Below are positions 13,101-25,100 of a stretch of 64,000 nucleotides of DNA, piece after piece (the first letter of the stretch is position 1; each line of letters begins with the position of its first letter). Made by a program: the position numbers and the translations under genes. Source of the stretch: Haliclystus octoradiatus (Eukaryota; Cnidaria; Staurozoa; Stauromedusae; Haliclystidae); the NCBI GenBank assembly GCA_916610825.1, contig OU744453.1:13039826-13103825 (forward strand), given 5' to 3'. Below the pieces are notes generated by a model. That model saw only the letters and a program-made list of their open reading frames with translations. It did not search any database and was not told where the DNA came from.

Positions 13101-16100
13101 AAGGAGCTCTGATGCCTTGAAATCTGTTGAAATTGATATCAAAGGCCACCCCTGTTAAAAAATCCATCAGTTCATGAACTTCATGAACAGTTCACAAACA
13201 TTTTTTGTGGCTTCATGAACAGTTCATGAACAGTCACAAAGAGTTCATGAACATTTCATGAACCGGTTTATGAACTGGTTCATGAATGTGAAATTGCCTT
13301 CATGAAGCTTTGGTAATTTCATGTTCATAAACTCATGAACTTTTTTTTCACAGGGGTATGCATGAGTTCCATGTTAAGCATTTGCCATTAACACTGCTAT
13401 GAGAAAAATGAACCACTCTTCTATTAAAAGAATAGTGGTCTTGAATAGGGCAGCATGGAATGCATTGTCACAGTAAGCACAGAGGTACAAATGAATTTTT
13501 GTTTTCCATTCAACAGTATCAAGGTTGGATCTGTAATAATCTGTGTAACCATATAACGACTCAAAGATTTAATTTTAATATAAAGGCTAAGTGTTGTAAT
13601 TATTATACTATAGTTTGATATACTTACAGCCCACAGTGAAAGTCGTATTAATGATATAAATAGTGGGGTTCTATCCCACCCCGATATACAATGGATTAAT
13701 ACACCACCATCACCTAGGTAAATAGAGAACAGAATTGATAACATATAACCAATACGCATAGATTCTTCGTTGTTATCAGTCATGTGGAAAAAGCTTGTAT
13801 CTTATCAGGTTCCTGAATAAATGATGATGATGATGACGATGATGTAGGGTCTTTTACTCTGCTAGTCAACATAGTAACAGACTTTGTGGTGATATTAACC
13901 AGTTGTAATGTAGAGAATAATGGGCAAATCACTTACCATCTTTTAAAAGTTTTAAAACAAATAAAATATAATTCTGTGTTAATGTGACTAGGTCCCAATT
14001 CTGAAAAATAGTAAAAAAGCAAAGGAGATTGATGACTAATTAGAAAAGAGGCACAACTTTCAAAACACAAGCAATGGAGAGGGAACAGCAGGCAATGTCA
14101 AAAGCAGTTCATGCAAATGCAAACCATGAACTGTGCAGCTGACTCTGAAGTGTATGTTTATTTTTATCTTTAAAAAACAGTATAATTAAGGAGATCATTG
14201 AGTTTATGAACGATAAGTGGCCTATCTTTTATGAAAATTGGGCCATTTAACGTCTGTGAACTGCTTTTCACAGCCCACAGAGGCAAGGCATATCATCACA
14301 GTCATTTTCTAGCTCAAAACATTAACACGTTGCCAGCTTTTACAAGGATTTTGTTTAGCTTACAAGCATGCTACCAAGAGAGTTCACTGGTGTGCAAGTA
14401 TTATCATAGAGTGAGCAAACAACGGAATTGATTCAATCAATCTAATTAGATCAAAGCTGCGAAGCCAAATCACCATATCAACATAAAGCAAAACAAGGTT
14501 CGAAAATCCAATCGATCTTACAATTCGAACTTGACATCACAAATCAGAATTTCCAATTTCATCAGGAGTTTTCAAAAACATCAACTTGAGAGCAAACGTT
14601 AAGGAAATGATGTCAAAGTGTGCTTGTTATTAAACAAATAGTTCATACTTTCATTGAACTATGCTCTGATAGCACCACGCGAGCGAAGGCGAAAATTACT
14701 CGCGTGGTGCTATTAGAGCATAGTTCACGGAAAGTATGAACTATTTGGTTTACAACATAGCCAGCCCGAGTTGTGACTGTTGGGACTCAGAGCATTTTCT
14801 GATCTTTCAATCCATGATCAAGTATGTAATTCTCCTATTTTCGTGACGTCACCGGAAGAAAGCTGAGTCGAGAGCTGTACACTTGCCTTTTTTTAATTCA
14901 ACTAAAAGCTACGAGGAAAAATTGATATCGAGAAATTTATATTTCTCTTCTTGATATTAAAAGAATGGATGCTTAACATCGTTTTCTTACATAGTCATGG
15001 ATTCTTATCTTTGAACAATATCTTTATATGTTTGTTATTCATTATGGAAAACTGAATGGGAAAACTTGAAATGGAAAGAAAATGATTCTTACCTATAATT
15101 TGAAGAATTTCGTAAAAAGTCGTGAACGTGAAGAAAGAAATGAAACAATGATAGATTTATTGACTAAATGTTTGCTAATTGCCTATTTAAAAGAGCAGAT
15201 TATTGAATTTATGATAACTATTTAGAATGTTGCTAACCTTCATTTGGAGAAATGGTTTAATTATTTGAAATTTTAGCGGTTGATTTTGTGTAGCCTATGT
15301 TTTGGTTTTGGTAGTTTACGAAAAGCTTCTCTTTCTATGCCAGGAATTTAGTTTTTATACTCATATCTAGGAACTTGCAAAAATTGGCCATAAAAGGATG
15401 AGGGGATGTATTAATGAAATGAAGTTATGGTATCTTATGTTTTCACAATCATCGATACTGTAAAATTAGGGTAAATTGTTTTTGAATTGTTAATTTTTTG
15501 CAAAATATTTCTATATACTTTAAACATATTTGTTTACTGGCTCAGATAATTCTCCTGCAAGCCATTTGATTTATTTTGAACAACTGAGAAACTGCATGAA
15601 ACAGTAACTCAATGAAATTGTATATGACTCTACAAATATTCAATGTATTTGCTTTTTACTCTTTATTACTTGCTAGTTTATAATGCCATATTTAAATAAT
15701 TATCGGTTGTTTGGTATTTTCATAAATTTCTTAAAATCGACAGGGTCAAGCCAAGCTCGGCTATGGTGAGATGGCGTTATTGGCGTTAACCAATTAAATT
15801 GCAAGAATAAATCGTAGCAGATCCTTGATATGTTCTAATACCGTATACAAAGCAATTGACAAACAATTTTCTATGAGCTATAGCATTAGGATGAGCTAAT
15901 TTCTATACTGTATCAGTTGAAGGTGTCAATGAACTAAGCCAATAGACACAGACAGTGTATTTGGTAAATGCAGTGTCATGTAACAAATCTAAGATGTGGT
16001 TGAAGCATGCATTCAACTACAGCATCATTTTCTGTTCTATCTTGAAACGATTTTTAACAATAATTCTGTCAGCCTGTGTTAATACTGTGATTCACATTAT

Positions 16101-19100
16101 TACTTGCGTTCAAGCAATTATGATGCCAAGAAAAGGGGCTAGGACTGTCTTTTGGTCTCTACTACTACTGCAGGTCTCTGGGATTAGTGTTACATCACCA
16201 TTCTCTTTGCTACTGCCCAGGAAATGTGAAAACAACCGTCGTGATATAATCGAGTTTAATTACAATTTGACAATCCACTGAATTATAATACATACATAAT
16301 TAAACTGAATAGAGTATTACCTTATATAATTTCCAGTCGATATCAGATGGCATTGGCATGTTTGCTGGAATATTGAGATTAGCATCAACAAACGTCTAAA
16401 ATAAACAACAACAACAAACAAAAAACCTCAATCACACAATGCACCAGTAGCATAATCAATTCAAGTGGAATAGGGTCGTTAGTAGGATTAGTCTGATTTA
16501 CGGTAAATTAATAGATAATGAACTAGGCTATGCTCTATTTTTTATTACAGTAGATTATTTACTACAAGGTTCACTTTTTGTGCTCGATCAATGGCATTGT
16601 TATGAACACAAGTATGTCCCACGACCACTGTGTGCCATCCTTCACTGGCAACCAAAGGAGAGATTTTGTGGAAGATATGGACAAGTTGTATCTTTTATAG
16701 TGAATTGCCTTACTTACCTGCTTCTTTGTCAGCTATGTCTGACCATAATTTGTGATGTTCTTATGCGTTACAAATATATTAAATGTAAGAAGGACGACAT
16801 TCCTATAATGTTACCTGTCTACACTACAACTACTAAGTGTGATAAAAACAAGTCATTATTTGATGCTACAGTAATCGTTTATCAAATCATAGTCAATAGA
16901 ACATCTATACAGCAGATGACTATCAACAATGATTGAATGCAGTTAATTTGCATTGTGTAAAACCGAAGAACCTGATTTATTTCCCAATGCAGCAAATACA
17001 TGTTTTGAAAAGTAATCAAGCAAACTAACATGAAATGAACAAAATAACGAGATAGTCTTGACTACATACTCTAAAACATTTGGGAGGTCAATATCTGAAT
17101 GGGGAATAGAAAGATAGGTAGATCAATAGATTGGATTATCAGTTTATTGATATTACAATAAAAAGGTGGCCACAATGGTGTTAGCATGCACATCATAGAT
17201 TACAATAGAATTCTGAAACTAAGAACATATTTATGAATGTGTGACAGATAAGAATGAATCAACACATGAACTTGGTGCATCTTTGTTAAACGTCTCTATT
17301 GTCAAACATGGGTAGCTCCACACACTGAGAATTTAATCTTTATTCATGTTTAAGATGGGAATTGAATTATTTTATTACCTGGCTCCAATCAAAATAAATC
17401 CCTTCTCCAGAATAACAATTGTTCTTGTAGTCTCTGAAAAATTCACAACCTAACCAAGAAATAGAAATAACTTACATAGCGTAATAATCCCTTGCATATA
17501 AAATAACACCAATATAGGCATCACAAATTGTAATAATTCTGCAAGCAAAGCTAATTTAATTTAGTAAGATGTTTAGTAAATCTGGATATATTGAATAAAG
17601 TGTCTGCACAGCACAATGGCTGATAATTGTAATTGGGCAAATAAAGGAGAAGGAGGTCATTTGCATTTTTATAAAATTCATCTCAACTCGTCCTGTCAAC
17701 GATGGAGAGTCTAGACGTTATACACCCTCGAATATAATATAGAATATGGCCACATAATATAATACGATCATGCAAGTATCATTCTCTTCATTTGATCTTT
17801 TGTATCAGCCAGTTACCAATAAATAGCATAATAAGCTATCAATCTGGGAAAGTGTGAGCTATATGATGTGAGCTACACAAAGGACTTGCGTATAAGATGG
17901 GAAAGAAAACTAGGTAGGAAGATTATTCAACTTGTCCAGATGTAGCTTGCTGGGTTGTTGATTAAATCCCCTTTCGATCGCTCCCTGTATAAACAATTAG
18001 GCATATACTCCAGCATGACATAGCTACTGATTTCATGAACAGTTCATGAACGTTGAATGGCCCCAAATGTTCATGAACTGTTCATGAACTGTCCGTGAAG
18101 GTTCATAACAGTTCATGAAAATTGGGGCAATTGAACGTTCATTGACTGTTCATGAACTCCTGAACTGTTTCATAGGGGAGGCCTGATAATAGTCTACTAA
18201 GCAATCTGACCTCCTTCAAAATAAGAAGAATGATGTTACACATCAGGATAACTTTTGTCATAAAAGCGTAACTTATGTCACATACCAGGATATGGAACAG
18301 ATGAAATTGTAAATTCAGCGTAGCGTTTTTCTTTATCTACTTTCTCCGATGATGTTATGCTATTAAAAGGAAAAAATACAGTAGAGAACATTTTGATATT
18401 TTTTTCAATTCATTTAATTCTTGAAATCAAAAGCATGTTGTACATCAATAGTCGCAATTATAGCTAGGAAAAAATAACATCTCAATGTTTTCAAATAAAA
18501 CATTATCTATGAAACAGAAAGAGGCTAGTATCAATAAGAGAAGTCTCATGATATCACACAAATATAGGTTAAAATTGCTTAAAAAATACTTTCAGCAAAT
18601 CAATGCTGCCTCTTTGTTAAATCATCCCAACTTAACTCTGTTTGTCCCTCCTTTGGTAATATTTTTTATTAGTCACTTTGCTCGATAATCCGTAAAATAT
18701 GCCAATAATAACAAATTTGTAGGCCCAATGTTTATAGGGTATAAATTACCTGACTTATTTTTTAGTTTAGTATTATTCTATTCAGTTTTAGCTCTCTGGC
18801 TTTGCATGCGTACAGACCAATACTCGGCAATCATCATCACAGCCTTTTAAACCAATTTCAAAACATTAATAACATGCCCCACAACGCGAAAACACATCAA
18901 AGGTATAGTGAAACCTTGTAGAACACATCTAGAGCAGTCAGCTAGATTTAGATAAACTGATGATTACATGCAGGCATGGTCTGATAAAAGTAGGCATTCT
19001 ACAATCCTAGATTCCAGAAGGTTAGAGCAAATTTAAAAGAAAATTCAAATTTTTATGATTTATTGGTCAAACCTCAACAAAAAATTCAGAAAACAATGTT

Positions 19101-22100
19101 GCAATATGCTTCTAGGATTCCAGAAGACTTAACCTTTTGTCGCATTCTGCATGTAGGTAGATTTTATATGTAAAGGTTTGATAAAGTAGAACACACTAGT
19201 CTGGACAGCAAAAAGTACAGTCCCAGAACGAAAAATAATTGATTAGATGGTGCAGACCTTGATGTTTACTGTGAGAAATGTTAATAGGTTCATGAAGGAG
19301 AAATTGCCCGAAGTTTCATGAATTTTCAGGACTGTGCTCAAATGGATAAGATGCAATCATAATTGAAATGAATCTTACTTCATCCCAAATTTAACTTTCT
19401 TTCTCTCCACCATTAAGTCATAAATATATCTAACAGCTAATTTCCGTAATAATGACACATCTCTGCCACGTATTCGATTAAACAGATCCCACTCACTAAG
19501 AAAAGAAAGAGCAGATATTAATATTCAAATAAGGCTTGTGATTTTCTGATGCTTTCTTGCTTTCTCCTAACATGTACGTGATCTTGTATTTAGGATGTGT
19601 ACGATCCTAATGACTATTGTTTGGGATATTATTACTTCCATATTTATAACGTCTAGACTTTCGGTCGTTGACAGGACGAGTTGAAATGAATTTTATAAAA
19701 ATACAAATGACCTCCTTTTATGCCCGATTACAATTAATGCTGCACAATTGTGTTGTGCAAATACTTTACCGTATACAATATATCTATATTTACCAAACAT
19801 CTTACTATTTAGTAGCCTTTGTTTGCAGCATTATTACAATTTGTTACACCTAGTATTATATTATAATGTAATCCATCAACCATGTCCTCCAAATAAACAA
19901 ACACTTGTTTCCGGCAATAGTGGGAATCCTGGATTCATAGATTCCAGAAGACTAGAGCAAATTAAGAAGACACTGATATTTTTGATCATTTATTGGTCGA
20001 ACATCAACAAAAACATTCTGAAGAAAATGTTAAAATGCATCTAGGAATCCAGAAGGCTGAACCTTTTGTCGGACACTGCTTGTGCTTAAGGAGTGACCCC
20101 GATCTTGTATTTATGTATTTCCTTGTACATTTATATAATTGAAATATATATCAGTGCTGTGAAAAGAAGAGAAGCTTATGCTAGTTTATCAGGCCCTGTA
20201 TAAACAAAAATAAACAAACAATAGAAATAAAAACCTGCCATAGGGGTCACCTCTATAGAGGGGCCACTTGTCTATAGTGGTCACCATTGGTATGAATAAA
20301 ATAGTACTTTCTATTGAATCAACCCTGTATAGAAAGGCCACCTGCATATAGTGGTCAATTTATCAACATCTCACAACTGGCTGTTATATACAGATCTCAC
20401 TGTACTAACTTTTCTGATTCATTATTTTCATCTGTTTCTTTTTCTTCATCAAGTGCTGGTGTTGATTTACCATTTTTTCCATCGTTTTTGCCTAGAAAAC
20501 AACATGGAAAAACAAAAGAAAATGAGATTTGTGCATTTGATTTCATTTGCAGACTCCAATTTAAGTCAAAACACATAAGGGAGCAATCTTAACGTATAAA
20601 ATCAATTGAGCTATAGTAAAAGCTACATTGAAAAATCATATTAAAGAACTTCAACGTATTACATCATTGCAGAAACATGATTCTATTTTGTATGAAATGC
20701 TGTATATTCATTGATTGCAGCCAACATCATTGAATCGACAAGAAGATTTTATTAGACCTACTTTTGTTTTAATTTTCAGGTTGATAAGTGCATGTTTATT
20801 TTTTAGGATGTTTTTATCTCTTGAGATTAAATTGATTTTCGTAAAGTGATATTGAATATATAGATTTTACTTTAAGTTTAACTTTACAATCATGGAAGTT
20901 AACGTGAAATTTGTTGATTTTAAAATTTATTCTTTGCACTATGATGATTTACCTGAGAAAAAGAAGTCATATCCTGAACGTCCATAAATTTCAGGTGCAG
21001 AGGAGAGTGTTGCTGATCGACAAATATTCTAAGAAAAACAAATACATGTCAGTCAGTTAATATGAAATTATGAAAGTTTCAAGTCCAAAATATAAAGATT
21101 GGCATTACATAATGTTTAACTAGCGCTGTTTGATAAATCAGAATTTCGATATTTTCGAGTCTGAAATCACTATTTATCATTATTTTTCAATACAAAGATA
21201 ATCCATTGATTTACTTATTTATTTCGAATATTTATGCAGGATTGAAACTTGAACTATACTTTACATGGCTATTATCAATGTTTGATATGATTTAATAAAT
21301 GTAAAAAATTTTAAAGAAATGATATTGATTGTTTCCAGTGATAGATCTAAAATGTAAGAATGTTAAAATAAACTTAACTAAAAACCAATAAAGACAAACA
21401 TAAAATACATAATTAATCAAACCAAAGTAAAAAGTTAAACCAAATTAATCAACTCAGAATTAAGAACTACGCAATGTTTTAAAGTTTTTTTTCTATAATC
21501 TATAGGTTTTGTGTCAAATACTTTTGCTCCTGAATAAAAGAAACCTTTTCTAAATAGAGCTGTTCTAATCTGAGGCAGATTAACGCTGAAACCGTTGTTA
21601 CTTGTGTTATGTGAATGTTTTTGGAGCGTAAAGTGATCGGCAAATGCTTCACAGATATTGCCTTGTAAAATATTTACGATAGAGATCTAAATAAATCTAA
21701 TATATCTAATAAATAATCTAATATAAATATCACATGCTCTATTTTGAATTAAAGTTATTGGCTCAATTCCTTATGTATACGGTGCTCTGTTAGTTATTAA
21801 ATTTATTGCACGGGTATGTAATGATTTCAATTTATTCTTTTGCCTTGTATTGATGTTAAAATTTGTAAGGCAGCAGTAACTTGATATTGGTATTATCATG
21901 ATATTATAAATCTTTGTTGCAGCATTTTCATCCACATAAGTGATCAATTTGGCCAAAAGTCGTAAGTGGTCAGATGCTTTTTTGTATTTATACTCAAAGT
22001 CATTGTTTAAATTTAATGAAGTGTCCAACTTTACACCAAGATAATTGTATGTATTCGTATGATTGATAGTATCTGTTCCTTGTCTTATTTTCAATTTCTT

Positions 22101-25100
22101 CGTGGTTTGCATATTTAGTCTGTGTGATGTTCCAAATAACATTGTTTCAGTTTTTCCTTTTTTTGTATTCATCATTTGTAGATAAGTTCATTTTTCTCAA
22201 ACCAAAGAGAGAGTGAGGACATACAGTGAAACATGTATCAGACATGAGAATTGGAATTTCAAAAATAGTCTGAAATTCACAATATCTTGATAAATTTCAA
22301 TGGAATTGAATGGAAAAAAACAATATCTAGAGTTTTACAAAGCCCAAAATAGTCTGAAATCCGCTGAAAGTCTGAAAATTCTCATGTCTGATGTATATAA
22401 CAGCCAGTTACAAGAGGTAGATAAACTGACCACTATAGACAGGTGACCCTTATATACAGGCTTGATTCAATAGAAAACATTATTTTAGACATTGCAAGAG
22501 TGACCACTATAGACAGGTGACTGCTGTATAGAGGTGACCGTTATAACAGGTTTGACTGTAGCATTAGCTAGTTTATTATTTATACAGTTAGAAGTTTTAC
22601 CTTCGACATTGATAACAGTGTCGTTTGCATAGGTAATGATATGTATGTCTTTACAATGTTCTGAGATATCATTGAAATAAATCAGGAAAATCAGAGGGCC
22701 CAAAATTGATCCTTGAGGTACACCAATGGTTAGCTTCTGTTCTTCAGACATGTGGTTGGCAAAAGCGACGTATAAGGAACGATTAAAGAGGTAATCAACA
22801 ACCCATTTATTTTCATTTCCTTCAATTCCGTAGGTCTATAGTTTTAATAGTAGCTGAGAATGGCTAAGAGGGTCACATGCTTTGCTGATGTCAATAAATG
22901 TGGCACCAATCAAATTTCCTTTATCTACTGCCTTCCTAATATTATCTAAAAGAAGAGAGGTAGCTAATTCAGTAGACATGTTTATTCCAAACTGGAATTT
23001 TGAAAGGAGATCATTATCGTCTAGGTAGCTGATTAGTTGGTAATAAATTAATTTCTAAGCTACCTAGGGAACAGCTGGAAGAACAGATATTGGTCATTAA
23101 TTATCAAAGCATGTTGTTGTTCCAGATTTATAAATTGGTACTATCCTAGCACATTTCCAATCATATGGTAATACTCCAGATGTTAGTGAGATACTAATGA
23201 TGTGTGCTAGCGGTAGTGATAAGACTGTAGCAGAATCTTTCAAAGACGTGGTGGTAAATTATCCATTCCTGCTGACTTGAATTGTTTTAATTTTTTAATA
23301 CATTTTTCTACTTGCAATCTTGTAATCTTATCGAAATGATTTGCTGAGAAATGCCCCGTACTCATGGAAGTTCAGATTATTGAAATTCATCTCATGTATT
23401 TTTTCAAGCTAAATGCTCCTCTTGTATTTTTACTTTGAGCGATCATTACTGTTCAAAAAATGCAATCGAAGTGACGATTTTGGGTTATTTTTGTGTCTCA
23501 TTATTTTTCTGCCAACAGGAACCCGTTCATTTTCCATAACAGGGCTTACAACGAAAAAAAACCCTAAACATTTTATGTTTCTGTCTCTAAAAAAAAACAG
23601 CCGAATCAAATGATAGTCTGCTTTCAGAATGATTGTTCAGCCGCTTTTTAATAGAGACAAAACCATGAAATGTTAAATGTCTTTTCCAATGTAAACCCTT
23701 TATGGAAAATAAATGTGTCTCAGCTGGTGGTGGAAAAAGAGTGAGACACATAATTGTCACTTTGACAGCATTTTTGGAGGAGTAATGAGGGCGCAAAGCA
23801 AAATCACAAGAACAACATGTACAAATACATATTTGTCCTCTATCTGAAGAGGCAATCTTCTAATATTAAATTCACCTATATACGGAGCATAGCTGGACAA
23901 ACAGTTTGGTATTGGTAAAATAACGTATTAATGTGATACCTTTCCATCAAACAGAATCACAGGAACAACAAATCGTGATCGACATCGTGCAGCTCTTGAT
24001 TTTGAAAATAATTCAGAAAGTGACTGTGGGCTAACAACATCATCACTACAAAAAATAGTCGATAGATCGATCAGTAAGCATCAATAATGAGTACATACAA
24101 AAAGGTCTACAGGTAAAAAAAGGAAGGAAAGAGCAGCTAGGAAATGATTTGAAATATATTCTTATTTGACTCTACAATTTGACTTTGAATTTGAATTTGA
24201 ACACCATCCTCCGATCTGTAAATTTGCATAGATCAATTTTCTAGCTTGTCATTGGGTTTGAGGTTACATAAAATTGGCGAAGATATTAGGGGTGCACAAT
24301 ACAGTCCTAGATCCCCGAAGGCTAGAGAAAATTCAGAAGGGAAAGCGATTCTGATTTATTGGCCAAAACTCAACAAATAATTCTGAAGAAAAAGTTGAAA
24401 ATTTTCAGGATTCCAGAAGATTTGACAGACACGGGAAGAAGGGAAATTAGGAAAAATATCTAGGATGTGAATTATGTTTAAGGAGAAACAGATGTATTAC
24501 ATAGAACTTCCATTCAACTAGATATATTCGACTCCAGGGACAGAAACATGAACATTTTCAATTACTTACTCTATCTCTTCTAGAGTTCTACAATGACATA
24601 TGACAATTTTTGAAGGATAATGTGAGCACAATACACCATCCTTGTTAGAAATTATCTGCAAAAAAAAAAGTAGAATAACAGGCCACTGATAACAATATTA
24701 ACAAATTTAATCGACCGAGCGCCACATAAATAAAACGGCAGGTTTCTCCGGGCAACTTGAAAATCACATAAAAGTGTTCATAAAAATATGCTGAACAATT
24801 ACATATACAGTGAAACCTGTATATAACAGTCATTTAAAAAGAGGTAGATAAATTGACCATTATAGACAGGTGGCCTTTATATACAGGTTTAATACAATAG
24901 AAAATACCATTTTAGACATTACAAGAGTGACCACTATAGACAGGTGGCCACTTTATAGAGGTGACCGTTATAACAGGTTTGACTGTACCTTGTTTTGGTC
25001 AAATTTTAATTAATTCATTGGCCCTCTTAATTCATACATTTTGTGTTTTCGTTATGCTTCTATGAATTCGCAAAGTCTCGGGAAAACAAAAGAATCAAAG

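Larger units (their letters stand above)
21430..23350 (-). pseudogene. CR1/L2-like LINE, reverse transcriptase relic in MTMR14 intron 4
   Basis: The minus-strand translation gives degenerate but collinear non-LTR RT blocks: AGMDNLPPRL, YDWK..RI-PIYK, STELATSLLLDNI, GVPQGSILGPLIFLIYFNDI, then YAND at the YADD position, TMLFGTSHRLN, NYLGVKLD and the thumb/C-terminal region FFYSGAKVF. Many stops and frameshifts occur and Asp is lost at the second catalytic position, so it is inactive. It is in the same orientation as MTMR14 and is interrupted by a MITE at 22224-22558. The endonuclease half is absent (5' truncated). Confidence 0.85.

Noticed and set aside
13148..13356. Regularly spaced TTCATGAAC words looking like a CRISPR array
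   Set aside because: Eukaryotic intron, spacers not unique, repeats are only 9-10 bp palindromes within an inverted-repeat element.
15955..16936. Two plus-strand ORFs of 108 and 118 codons in MTMR14 introns 9 and 10
   Set aside because: Translations (for example HWQPKERFCGRYGQ) match no family I know, codon composition follows the AT-rich background, and they flank a well-supported minus-strand exon. Chance ORFs or an old transposon are more likely.
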